Shown here piece after piece: positions 8,137-16,238 of a stretch of 49,323 nucleotides of DNA. Origin of the DNA: Salinicola halimionae (GTDB taxonomy: Bacteria > Pseudomonadota > Gammaproteobacteria > Pseudomonadales > Halomonadaceae); contig NZ_PZJQ01000007.1 of the NCBI RefSeq assembly GCF_003206065.1, forward strand, positions 138,142-187,464. Direction: 5' to 3'. Each line of letters starts with the position of its first letter. The stretch's first letter is position 1. The notes beneath the pieces were generated by a model. It made no database searches and was not told the DNA's origin. It saw only the letters and a list, made by a program, of their open reading frames with translations. The translations under genes and the position numbers were made by a program.

Positions 8137-9263
8137 ATCTCTCGAAGCCCACGAACGACTTCCGTGATGCCGGGATCGTCCAGTTCGGCACCGGGCGATT
8201 TCTGCTCGCCCATGTCGATGTACTGGTGTCTGAATCGCGGGTAAATGGCGACAGCGACGAGCGCATTCTGGTGGTCCAGAGTTCGACGCGCGAAGAAGGC
8301 AAGCGCAAGGCGCGCCTGCTCGCCGAGCAGCGCCGCTATCCCGTGCGGATTCGCGGTCGGCGCGATGGCGAGACGGTCGATCGCGAGCAGACCGTCGACA
8401 GCATCGCCGGCTGCCTGATCGCCGCCGAACAATGGGAGGCACTCAAGCGCCACGTGGTCGAGCACGCCCGCATCATCGTTTCGAATACCGCCGACAACGG
8501 CTACGAGACTGGCGACGACTCGAGTCTCGCGCCAGTGCCGACGAGCTTCCCCGGCAAAGTGACGCAACTGCTGCGCGCACGCTTCGAAGCCGGCAACGAC
8601 GGCCTGACGATCCTGCCCTGCGAGCTGATCGAGCAGAACGCCCTGAAGCTTAAATCGCTGGTGACGACAATGGCCCGCCGCGACGGTGAGGCGATGACCG
8701 ATAACGCGGCGTTTCTCGACTGGCTGGACAACCGCTGCGTCTGGGCCGACACGCTGGTCGACCGCATCGTCTCGGCCCCGCTCGAGCCGCTCGGCGCGAT
8801 CGCCGAACCCTATGCGTTATGGGCCATCCAGCGCCAGCCGGGCATGGCAATCCCCTGCGTCCACCCGGATGTCGAAATAGTCGATGATCTGGGCCCGCAA
8901 GCGATGTGCAAACTGCACATTCTCAATCTCGCTCACACCTATCTGGTCGATCGATGGCAGCGCGCCGGCCAGCCGGTCGAGTTCGTGCGTGAGGCAATGG
9001 AGAACGCCGCGCTGATCGACCCACTGCATGCCGTGCTCGAAGACGAAGTCCTGCCAACACTCTCTGCCGAGATATCGATGGCCCGACTGCAGGACTATCT
9101 GGGCGTGACGCTGGAGCGCTTCGCCAACCCTTTTCTCGATCATCGCCTCAGCGATATTGCCCAGAATCACACCGCCAAGCGACAGCGACGCCTGCAACCG
9201 GTGGTGGATAAAGCACGCCTTCAAGGGCGCGCCACGCCCAGGCTCGACGAGGCGTTGAGCTGA
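8133..9263 (+). CDS. uxaB: Tagaturonate reductase / mannitol dehydrogenase family (UxaB-like)
   Basis: A 376-residue polyol-specific long-chain dehydrogenase. QFGTGRFLLAH (17-27) is the nucleotide-binding motif, and the catalytic K-x4-N-x2-H signature is present as Lys260, Asn265 and His268. The family reduces D-tagaturonate to D-altronate or D-fructuronate to D-mannonate. The overlapping altronate dehydratase selects the tagaturonate reaction. It is shorter than E. coli UxaB (about 480 residues), so it belongs to a compact subgroup and the name rests mainly on context. Confidence 0.85.
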   Translation: MNLSKPTNDFRDAGIVQFGTGRFLLAHVDVLVSESRVNGDSDERILVVQSSTREEGKRKARLLAEQRRYPVRIRGRRDGETVDREQTVDSIAGCLIAAEQWEALKRHVVEHARIIVSNTADNGYETGDDSSLAPVPTSFPGKVTQLLRARFEAGNDGLTILPCELIEQNALKLKSLVTTMARRDGEAMTDNAAFLDWLDNRCVWADTLVDRIVSAPLEPLGAIAEPYALWAIQRQPGMAIPCVHPDVEIVDDLGPQAMCKLHILNLAHTYLVDRWQRAGQPVEFVREAMENAALIDPLHAVLEDEVLPTLSAEISMARLQDYLGVTLERFANPFLDHRLSDIAQNHTAKRQRRLQPVVDKARLQGRATPRLDEALS

Positions 9264-9310
9264 TGGCGACAACACGAAGCATCCAAGACGACAACATCCG
9301 GAGCACGCCA

Positions 9311-10306
9311 ATGATCACCCAACGATTCTTCCGCTTGACCGCCTCGCTTACCCTGGCGGGTCTGAGCACCCTGGCACTGACGGGCATGGCCCAGGCCGCC
9401 ACCGAGATTCGCGTCGCCTATGGCAATCAGCCTGGAGAGCCGGTCGACGTCGCGGTCAAGGCGTGGGCGAAAAGCGTCGAGAAAGCCAGCGACGGCGAGC
9501 TAACGCTGAAAGCCTTCCCCGCCAGCCAGCTCGGTGGCGAGACCGAGGTGATGGAGCAGGCCCGGTTCGGCTCGCCGTTGATCACCATCACCGCCTACTC
9601 GAACTTCATGAGTTCGGTGCCGGATCTCGCCGTACTCGATGCGCCCTACCTGGCCGACGATTTCGACAGCAAGCTCAAGGTGTTCGACTCCGACTGGTTC
9701 GCCGAGCAGGAGAAAAAAGTCGAGGAATCCGGCTACCACATCGTGATTCCCAACAGCGTCTACGGCGTCCGTCACCTGCTCTCGCGGGAAGCGGTCTCGA
9801 CGCCGGAAGATCTGGCCGGGGTCAAGATTCGGGTGCAGAACTCGCCGATGTACGTCGCCGCCATCAAGGCGATGGGCGCGGTGCCGACCCCGATGTCGCT
9901 GGGCGATGTCTATCCGGCGCTGGCCCAAGGGCTGGTGGACGGCGTCGAGAACCCGCTGCCGGTTCTTTATGGCGGCAAGTTCTACGAAGTTGTCAAGAAC
10001 CTCAACCTGACCGCGCACATGCACACGGTCGCGCCGTTCGTCACCGGTGAAGCGTTCTGGCAGCAACTGAGTCCGGAAGACCAGAAGATTCTGACCGAGA
10101 CGGGCCAGGAGATGGCCAAGAACCTGCGTGGCCTGGTCGAGAAAGAGACCGACAAGTCGCTACAGCAGTTGAAGGATGCCGGCGTTCAGGTTCACGAGGT
10201 CGACACCGCCCCGTTCCGCGAACGCGCCCAGAAGGAAATTCCGGCGGCATTCCCGCAGTGGAGCGAGGGGCTTTATCAGCAGGTCAGCGACATCATCAAC
10301 GGCTAG
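9311..10306 (+). CDS. TRAP transporter substrate-binding protein (DctP family)
   Basis: A 331-residue periplasmic receptor with a signal peptide ending near GMAQA (about residue 29), followed by ATEIRVAYGNQPGEPVDV. LAGVKIRVQNSPMY contains the conserved Arg that binds the substrate carboxylate in DctP proteins, and GLVDGVENP is a family signature. The start at 9311 has GGAG at 9300-9303. It follows the uxaB-like gene by 47 bases, so it very likely captures the acid degraded by the upstream enzymes (L-galactonate, tagaturonate or galacturonate). The membrane subunits follow after an unusually hairpin-rich gap. Confidence 0.93.
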   Translation: MITQRFFRLTASLTLAGLSTLALTGMAQAATEIRVAYGNQPGEPVDVAVKAWAKSVEKASDGELTLKAFPASQLGGETEVMEQARFGSPLITITAYSNFMSSVPDLAVLDAPYLADDFDSKLKVFDSDWFAEQEKKVEESGYHIVIPNSVYGVRHLLSREAVSTPEDLAGVKIRVQNSPMYVAAIKAMGAVPTPMSLGDVYPALAQGLVDGVENPLPVLYGGKFYEVVKNLNLTAHMHTVAPFVTGEAFWQQLSPEDQKILTETGQEMAKNLRGLVEKETDKSLQQLKDAGVQVHEVDTAPFRERAQKEIPAAFPQWSEGLYQQVSDIING

Positions 10307-10355
10307 TCTCGATGCCTGCGCGGACTCGGCGTCCCCAACGAATCGCGCCTTGCGA

Positions 10356-10399
10356 CCCACATGGATGTGGGAAGTGCGATTGTTCGTCGGGAACGAACA
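10356..10399 (+). other. Two hairpins between dctP and dctQ
   Basis: CCCACATGGATGTGGG (10356-10371) is a self-complementary 16-mer, and TGTTCGT (10381-10387) pairs with ACGAACA (10393-10399) around a five-base loop. Neither is followed by a T run. Their place after the binding-protein stop suggests a 3-prime mRNA stabiliser or partial transcription barrier. Confidence 0.5.
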
Positions 10400-10447
10400 T
10401 AGCCGCTTCATCTCGCTCGGCTATCGATCCTCCTTTGTTTAACGCTG

Positions 10448-10471
10448 CGGCGTGAGCTGTTGCTCACGCCG
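10448..10471 (+). other. Strong hairpin before dctQ
   Basis: CGGCGTGAGC and GCTCACGCCG form a perfect 10-bp stem closed by TGTT. It ends 17 bases before the dctQ start, just ahead of its TTAGGAG ribosome site. There is no T tail, so it is probably an mRNA-stability or translational element and not a terminator. Confidence 0.55.
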
Positions 10472-10488
10472 TTAGGAGTTGAATATTC

Positions 10489-11025
10489 ATGCAAACGCTT
10501 TTCAAGGCGATCGACCGCTTGATGCGGCTCGATGAGGTCATTGCCAGCCTGGCGCTGTTCGGGCTGTTCGTGGTGGCCATCGCCAATGTCTTCATGCGCT
10601 ACCTGTTCTCATCGCCGCTGGCCTGGAGCGAGGAGATCCTGCAGCTGCTGATGGTGTGGGCGACGTTCCTCGGCGCCAGCGCGCTGGTTCGGCGCAACGA
10701 ACACGTGCTGATCGGCCTGCTCAACGAGCGATTGCCGGCACCCGTCGCGCGCTGGAACACCCGCATTTTCAACGTCGGCATCGTCATGCTGTGCGCCGCC
10801 GCGATGCTGTTCTGGGGGCTGGAACTACTACCGTTCTCGCGTTTCCGCAGCACGCCGATGCTGCAGATTCCCTACTACTGGATTCACGTCGCCATTCCGA
10901 TCAGTGCCGCCATGATGCTCTACCACGGCCTGGTACGCCTGATCACCAATGATCGGCTGGTTACCAGTGACCAAAACATGGCGTCCCCGGCAGCGATTCC
11001 CGAGACCGCCGCCACCAAGGAGTGA
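10489..11025 (+). CDS. TRAP transporter small permease (DctQ family)
   Basis: A 178-residue membrane protein with four hydrophobic segments, roughly 15-40, 50-70, 95-115 and 130-150. It has the DctQ signature FMRYLFSSPLAWSEEILQLLMVW and a GASALVRRNEHV loop. The small subunit scaffolds the large DctM subunit in the sodium-driven transporter. TTAGGAG precedes the ATG. The dctM start lies immediately after its stop. Confidence 0.93.
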   Translation: MQTLFKAIDRLMRLDEVIASLALFGLFVVAIANVFMRYLFSSPLAWSEEILQLLMVWATFLGASALVRRNEHVLIGLLNERLPAPVARWNTRIFNVGIVMLCAAAMLFWGLELLPFSRFRSTPMLQIPYYWIHVAIPISAAMMLYHGLVRLITNDRLVTSDQNMASPAAIPETAATKE

Positions 11026-11030
11026 TAGCA

Positions 11031-12314
11031 ATGGCCGTTGGAATCGCGCTCGTCGCGCTCTTCGTTCTGTTCTGCCTGGGTACGCCGGTGGCCTTCGCCC
11101 TGTTCGCGTCGAGCCTGGCCTATTTTCTGATCGGCGCCGACCAGCCGATGGTGACGCTGATCCAGCGCCTTGCCGGCGGGCTCGAGTCGATTTCGCTACT
11201 GGCGATTCCGTTCTTCATCATGGCCGGGGTGTTCATGAACCACTCCGGTATCACCGAGCGCCTGCTGACGCTGGCCGAGCTGATGACCCGTCGAATGCAT
11301 GGCGGTCTGGCTCAGGCCAACGTGCTGTTGAGCACCTTCATGGGCGGTCTTTCCGGCTCCAACATCGCCGACGCGGCCATGAACGCCAAGCTGCTGGTGC
11401 CGAGCATGACGGCCGCCGGCTATCCCAAGGCGTTTTCGAGTGCAATCACGGCCTCGTCGTCGCTGATCACCTCGACCATTCCGCCGGGGATCGCGCTGAT
11501 CGTCTACGGCTACGTCAACAATGTCTCCATCGGCCGGCTGTTTCTCGCCGGTGTGGTGCCCGGCGTGCTGATGGCGGTCGCGATGATGGTGCTGGTCTCG
11601 ATCCAGTGCCGCCGTCTCGGCTATCAGAAGCCGCGTCGCGAACGCGTATCGCGCCACGAATGGATCAGCGTCACCCGTGCCGGGATCATCGCCCTGCTGC
11701 TGCCGGTGGTGGTGATCGGCGGGATTCGCGTCGGTGTCTTCACGCCGACCGAAGCGGGCGCGATGGCCGTGCTTTACGCCCTGATCGTCGGGCTATTCGT
11801 GTATCGGCAGATGGGGCTGGGCAGTATCGCCGTGGCGACGCAGGAATCGCTGATGGCCTCGGTCAACGTGCTGTTCATCATCGCGGTGGCCTCGGGCTTC
11901 GCGCGCGTGCTGACCTGGGAGCAGATCCCCCAGCAGATCGCGCTGATGCTGTCGTCGGGAGTGGGTAGCGCCGTGGCGTTTCTGCTGATCGCCAACGCCC
12001 TGCTGCTGATCCTGGGCATGTTCCTCGAAGGAAACGCGATCCTGATCGTGCTGTCGCCGCTGCTGGCGCCCGTGGCGGCGCAGTTCGGCATCGATCCGGT
12101 ACATTTCGGCATCGTGTTCATTCTCAACGCCTCGATCGGCACGATCACGCCCCCACTAGGGACGGTGATGTTCACCACCTGCAGCATCACCGGCGTTTCG
12201 ATAGGCGCCTTCATTCGAGCGATCGTGCCCTACTGGCTGCTGCTGGTCGCTTTGCTGCTGGTGGTGACGTTCGTGCCCGCGGTATCGCTGACGCTGCCCA
12301 ACTGGGTGTTTTGA
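11031..12314 (+). CDS. TRAP transporter large permease (DctM family)
   Basis: A 427-residue polytopic protein, the usual DctM length. It contains the family motifs IPFFIMAGVFMNHSGIT, GGLSGSNIADAAMNAKLLVPSM and STIPPGIALIVYG, with further GVFTPTEAGA and GTITPPLGTVMF segments. It is the ion-coupled translocation subunit. The start at 11031 is preferred over GTG 11022 because AAGGAG (11017-11022) is eight bases upstream of 11031. It is the last gene of the block and converges on the NanR-like regulator. Confidence 0.94.
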   Translation: MAVGIALVALFVLFCLGTPVAFALFASSLAYFLIGADQPMVTLIQRLAGGLESISLLAIPFFIMAGVFMNHSGITERLLTLAELMTRRMHGGLAQANVLLSTFMGGLSGSNIADAAMNAKLLVPSMTAAGYPKAFSSAITASSSLITSTIPPGIALIVYGYVNNVSIGRLFLAGVVPGVLMAVAMMVLVSIQCRRLGYQKPRRERVSRHEWISVTRAGIIALLLPVVVIGGIRVGVFTPTEAGAMAVLYALIVGLFVYRQMGLGSIAVATQESLMASVNVLFIIAVASGFARVLTWEQIPQQIALMLSSGVGSAVAFLLIANALLLILGMFLEGNAILIVLSPLLAPVAAQFGIDPVHFGIVFILNASIGTITPPLGTVMFTTCSITGVSIGAFIRAIVPYWLLLVALLLVVTFVPAVSLTLPNWVF

Positions 12315-12349
12315 ACCCATTGACCACGCTTGCATTGCCGTCTTGGCGA

Positions 12350-13078
12350 TCAGGGTACTTCCGGTTCGGACAGACGTTTCTTGAGTTGACGGTAGGTACC
12401 GTAGTGGCGGTCGAGATGTCGCCGCATCGCGGATTCGGCGGCATCCGGGTCCCCCGAGGCGATAGCCTCGACGATCTCGGTATGCGCCTTCAATGCCGCA
12501 TGATCCTCGCCCAGGCGCTGCAAGGCCTGGGCGCGGCGGTCATCGAGCCATTCCGAAAGCGCCTCGTGTACCGCATTGAAGATCGGGTTGCGGGCGATGC
12601 CCGCCAGTACACCATGAAAGTCGTTGTCACTGCGCTTAAAGCGCGCCTCGTCGCCCAATGCCTGGCGATTCTCCTCAATCGCTCGATGTAGGCTGTCGAT
12701 CTCCTCCTCAGAAGCATGTTCCGCCGCGTAGCGAGCCAAGGAAATCTCGAACATGGCACGGGCTTCCTGGAAATACTGCTGACCGTCAGACTTGGATAAA
12801 AGTTGACGAGTGACGCCCGACAAGCGTGTCATGACGGCGTCGGCTGTGGGTCGGATGACGCGCGCTCGGGTCCCGCTGTTAATGGCGATCAAGCCCAGGC
12901 GCTGCAGGTAGAACAGTGCCTCGCGAACCGCCGGTCGTCCCACGCCGAACTGCTCCATCAGCTGGCGCTCGGTGGGCAGCTGATCGTTCTCCTTGAGGCG
13001 CCCTTCGAGAATATCTCTCTCGAGTTGCTCGGCAACCTGTTCGGAGAGCGTCTTGCGTTCCACCTTGTATCTCGTCAT
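12350..13078 (-). CDS. GntR-family FCD regulator, NanR-like
   Basis: A 242-residue repressor with a winged helix containing PTERQLMEQFGVGRPAVREALFYLQRLGLI, followed by an FCD domain (FKRSDNDFHGVLAGIARNPIF). The segment around INSGTRARVIRPTAD closely resembles E. coli NanR. NanR controls sialic acid genes, but no sialic acid lyase or kinase is nearby. It follows the Ldh_2 gene by 62 bases on the same strand, so it is probably the last gene of the TRAP-2 operon and controls that operon. GAGGAG lies nine bases before the ATG. Confidence 0.88.
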   Translation of the reverse strand: MTRYKVERKTLSEQVAEQLERDILEGRLKENDQLPTERQLMEQFGVGRPAVREALFYLQRLGLIAINSGTRARVIRPTADAVMTRLSGVTRQLLSKSDGQQYFQEARAMFEISLARYAAEHASEEEIDSLHRAIEENRQALGDEARFKRSDNDFHGVLAGIARNPIFNAVHEALSEWLDDRRAQALQRLGEDHAALKAHTEIVEAIASGDPDAAESAMRRHLDRHYGTYRQLKKRLSEPEVP

Positions 13079-13140
13079 GCGTTGCGACTCCTCGCCAAAA
13101 TCACCTGACGGCTATGTTACTGCATGGCGGCAGACCCGCC

Positions 13141-14211
13141 CTACATTAGCGTCGGCGATGGCACCTCAAGCTCCTCTGCCAGTTGCCGGTAAGCTGCCAG
13201 GTTGGCGGCGTCCAACGGAATGCCCTCAGCATCACGGTGAGCCTGGCAACGCCATTCTCGGTCTCCCGGGGCAAGTATCTCCTCTCCTGCCAGCGCCGGC
13301 TGGGCGCGCAGGTCCTCGAGATAAGCGACGATGGACTTCTCGTAAATGGCCCGATCGGTGAAGGCTCCAGGATGCATGACTAGAAAGAAATGCCCGACGC
13401 CGCGCGGTGTCGACATGTCCGGGCTGTTCATCGGCAGCATGCGGAAGCCATGAACCATGCCTGTCAGGGTGGCGCTGAGCACCTCCACCATGCCGCCAAG
13501 ACCGGCGCCCTTGAAGCCGAAGTCGAGGCCGCCGAGCGGCAACAGCGAGGCGGCAGCCTGCGGGTCGGTGGTAAGCTCGCCGCGCAGGTCGACCACCACG
13601 TTAGCGGGCAACTCGCGGCCGATGGCGTTGTATTGCTTGACCCGGTTCCAGGGGATCGCGCTGGTCGCCATGTCGAGCAGATAAGGCTGGCTATCCGGTA
13701 CCGACGCAGCAAAGGCGATCGGGTTGGTGCCATGAAACGGCCTCTGCCCTCGATGCAAGCTGACCAATGCGTCGGCGTTGCAGAAGGACAGGCCGATGTA
13801 CCCTCGGCGCGCTGCCTCAAGAGCGTAGCAACCGGCCGCTCCGAAGTGCGACGAGTTGGCTACCGCCACGGCGCCGATACCGGCCGTTTCGGCTAGCTCG
13901 ATGGCATGCTCGATGGCGGTATAGCCCGCCTGGTGGCCGAAGCCGTCGTCGGCATCCAGGTAGCCCGTGGCCGGCATGCGCTGGGTAAACGCCATCGTTG
14001 GGCGCGCCTTGATTCGGCCGCCCTGCACGGCCTTGACGTAATGCGGTAACAGGCGCAGGCCATGGCTATCGGTGCCCATTCGCGAAGCAGTCACCAGGGC
14101 TCGGGTAACGGCGTCGGTGGCGGCAACATCGATGCCGCAGCATCGCAGCACTCCTCGCATGAAGGTTTCCAGTTCCGCCACGGCAACGCGAGCGACAGTG
14201 TCATTCGGCAT
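13141..14211 (-). CDS. Ldh_2-family NAD(P)-dependent 2-hydroxyacid dehydrogenase (YiaK-like)
   Basis: A 356-residue member of the malate/L-lactate/ureidoglycolate/2,3-diketogulonate dehydrogenase family, unrelated to Rossmann dehydrogenases. The active-site His50 is in MGTDSHGLRL, a second conserved His is in ANSSHFGAAG, and the cofactor-domain signature ATSAIPWNRVKQY is present. It follows dctM by 13 bases in the order dctP-dctQ-dctM-ldh. E. coli yiaK with the yiaMNO TRAP genes is a comparable pairing, so reduction of a keto or diketo aldonate is plausible. The exact substrate cannot be read from sequence. Confidence 0.88.
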   Translation of the reverse strand: MPNDTVARVAVAELETFMRGVLRCCGIDVAATDAVTRALVTASRMGTDSHGLRLLPHYVKAVQGGRIKARPTMAFTQRMPATGYLDADDGFGHQAGYTAIEHAIELAETAGIGAVAVANSSHFGAAGCYALEAARRGYIGLSFCNADALVSLHRGQRPFHGTNPIAFAASVPDSQPYLLDMATSAIPWNRVKQYNAIGRELPANVVVDLRGELTTDPQAAASLLPLGGLDFGFKGAGLGGMVEVLSATLTGMVHGFRMLPMNSPDMSTPRGVGHFFLVMHPGAFTDRAIYEKSIVAYLEDLRAQPALAGEEILAPGDREWRCQAHRDAEGIPLDAANLAAYRQLAEELEVPSPTLM

Positions 14212-14224
14212 GATTCGCCCCTCT

Positions 14225-15604
14225 TCAACGGTAGATGAGTTCGGGCAGCCACATGGACAGCGCTGGAATGAAGGTCACCAGCAGCAGCGCAATCAACAAT
14301 GGCACCAGGAATGGCAGGGTCCCGCGCATGCAGCGCTCGAAGGGAATGTTAGAGACTCGCGACAGCACGTAGATCACCATGCCTACCGGGGGCGTCAGCA
14401 GGCCGATCATCAGATTGAGAACCATGATCACGCCGAAGTGGACTGGATCGACACCCGCATTCACCGCCACCGGCAGCAATACCGGCACCAGAATAGTAAT
14501 TGCCGCGATGGTTTCCATGAAGCAGCCCACCACGATCAACACCAGGTTGATGAGTAGCAATACCATGATAGGGCTGTCGGCGAACGGGCCGAACAGCCCG
14601 ATGACCTGTTCGGTGACCTGGTTGCTGGTCAAGATCCAGGCGAAGATCGACGCGCCGGCAACGATCAGCAGAATGATCGCGGTGGTCTCGATGGTTTCCA
14701 GGCTGACCTGTACCAGCCGGCGCCAGGTCAGAATGCGATAGACCGCCATGCCCAGGAACAGCGCGTAGGCCGAGGCGGCAATCGCCGCCTCGGTCGGTGT
14801 GAACATGCCGCTGATGATGCCACCGACGATGATCACAGGCGTCAGCAGCGACAGGAATGCGCGGGCGAAGGTCACACCTAGCGTCTTTAAGACGAACGCG
14901 GCATCGCGCTGGTAGCCGCGCCGACGCGCCAGGATGGCGATCATGATCATCAGCACGACGCCCATCAGCAGCCCCGGGATCAGCCCGGCGACGAACAGCT
15001 GTCCCACCGAGGCGCCGGCCATCACGCCATAGATGACCATCGGCAGGCTGGGCGGGATGATCGGCCCGATGGTCGACGAGGCGGCCGTGATGCCGACCGC
15101 GAATTCCTCATCGTAGCCGGCATCGCGCATGGCCTTGATCTCGATCGTGCCCAGCCCGCCAGCATCGGCCACCGCCGCGCCCGACATACCCGAAAAGACG
15201 ATGCTCGCGCCGACGTTGACATGGCCCAATCCGCCACGCATCCAGCCCATCAGGGCGAGGGCGAAGTCGAAGATACGCTGGGTGATACCGCCGTTGTTCA
15301 TCAGGTTGCCGGCCAGGATGAAGAACGGAATCGCCAGCAGTGGAAAACTGTCCACGCCGCTGATCATGCGGTGGGCGATGACGATATCCGGCACCTGCCC
15401 GCTGAAATAGACATACAGCAGGCACGAGCCTGCCAGGCAGATGGCGATGGGCAGCCCTATCACCAGAAGGGTGAACAGCGAGGTGAACAGGAAGGCAATG
15501 TAATGGCCCTGGAGCGCCAGAATGATACAGCAGAGCACCGCAAGCGCGGCGATCACGGGCGCGATCAGCGAGCGACTACGGCGAAGGCTTAGCATGTTGG
15601 GCAT
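14225..15604 (-). CDS. TRAP transporter large permease (DctM family), second system
   Basis: A 459-residue polytopic membrane protein with DctM signatures: IPFFILAGNLMNNGGITQRIF, GMSGAAVADAGGLGTIEIKAM, STIGPIIPPSLPMVIYG and GMFTPTEAAIAASAYALF. It is slightly longer than usual because of an extra N-terminal hydrophobic stretch (about 1-35). An alternative start three codons later (15595) is possible. GGAAGAG lies upstream of the chosen ATG. It couples sodium flow to uptake of the ligand carried by the 16239-17240 receptor. Confidence 0.94.
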   Translation of the reverse strand: MPNMLSLRRSRSLIAPVIAALAVLCCIILALQGHYIAFLFTSLFTLLVIGLPIAICLAGSCLLYVYFSGQVPDIVIAHRMISGVDSFPLLAIPFFILAGNLMNNGGITQRIFDFALALMGWMRGGLGHVNVGASIVFSGMSGAAVADAGGLGTIEIKAMRDAGYDEEFAVGITAASSTIGPIIPPSLPMVIYGVMAGASVGQLFVAGLIPGLLMGVVLMIMIAILARRRGYQRDAAFVLKTLGVTFARAFLSLLTPVIIVGGIISGMFTPTEAAIAASAYALFLGMAVYRILTWRRLVQVSLETIETTAIILLIVAGASIFAWILTSNQVTEQVIGLFGPFADSPIMVLLLINLVLIVVGCFMETIAAITILVPVLLPVAVNAGVDPVHFGVIMVLNLMIGLLTPPVGMVIYVLSRVSNIPFERCMRGTLPFLVPLLIALLLVTFIPALSMWLPELIYR

Positions 15605-15623
15605 GGCAGGCTCTTCCTTATTG

Positions 15624-16166
15624 TTATCGATCGTCGGTCGAAATCAGCAGCTCACTGGTGCCTTCACGCCAATGGTGGACCGCCACCTGAACCGCGCGGA
15701 ACAGCATCAGCGCAAATCCAACCATCACCACGTAATAGAGATAGCTCTTGGGGACATCCACCGAGACCATCATCGCCTGCGTGCGTCCGGCCAGACCGTA
15801 AGTGATCCAGGCGGCAACGGCGAAAAACAAGATGCGGACAATATCGACCAGGGTCGACAGCAGGCGTCCTATCGCCGTTGGCATGTACCGATAGAAGAAG
15901 CCGACCATGATGTGTGAATTGTTGCGCACAGCCATCGCCCCCCCCAGGAAGCAGACCATAATCAACAGGTAGCGGGCGATTTCCTCGGTCCAGGCGATCG
16001 AGTCGCCGAGTACGTAACGGCTGAAAAATTGCAGGAAGACATCCAGCGCCAGCAGCCAGAAGACACCTAGCGTGATGTAATCCTCGATACGGTAATTGCG
16101 CGGGTCGAACTCCTCTTCCATGCCACTGAGCAGTTGTTCCTCGCGGGGCAGACGTTCTTCGGTCAT
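15624..16166 (-). CDS. TRAP transporter small permease (DctQ family), second system
   Basis: A 180-residue four-segment membrane protein. It has DctQ hallmarks FFSRYVLGDSIAWTEEIARYLLIMV and GGAMAVRNNSHIMVGFF, and a longer hydrophilic N-terminus than the other two DctQ proteins here. The start at 16166 (MTEERLPREE) is preferred over 16208 because GGAG lies seven bases upstream. It sits between the receptor gene and dctM. Confidence 0.92.
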   Translation of the reverse strand: MTEERLPREEQLLSGMEEEFDPRNYRIEDYITLGVFWLLALDVFLQFFSRYVLGDSIAWTEEIARYLLIMVCFLGGAMAVRNNSHIMVGFFYRYMPTAIGRLLSTLVDIVRILFFAVAAWITYGLAGRTQAMMVSVDVPKSYLYYVVMVGFALMLFRAVQVAVHHWREGTSELLISTDDR

Positions 16167-16238
16167 GGTCGGCTCCAGGCCCCACCGGCGGCTGGCCAGG
16201 TGGGGCAACGGGTTATGGTCAATTGCCGTAAAAGCCGA

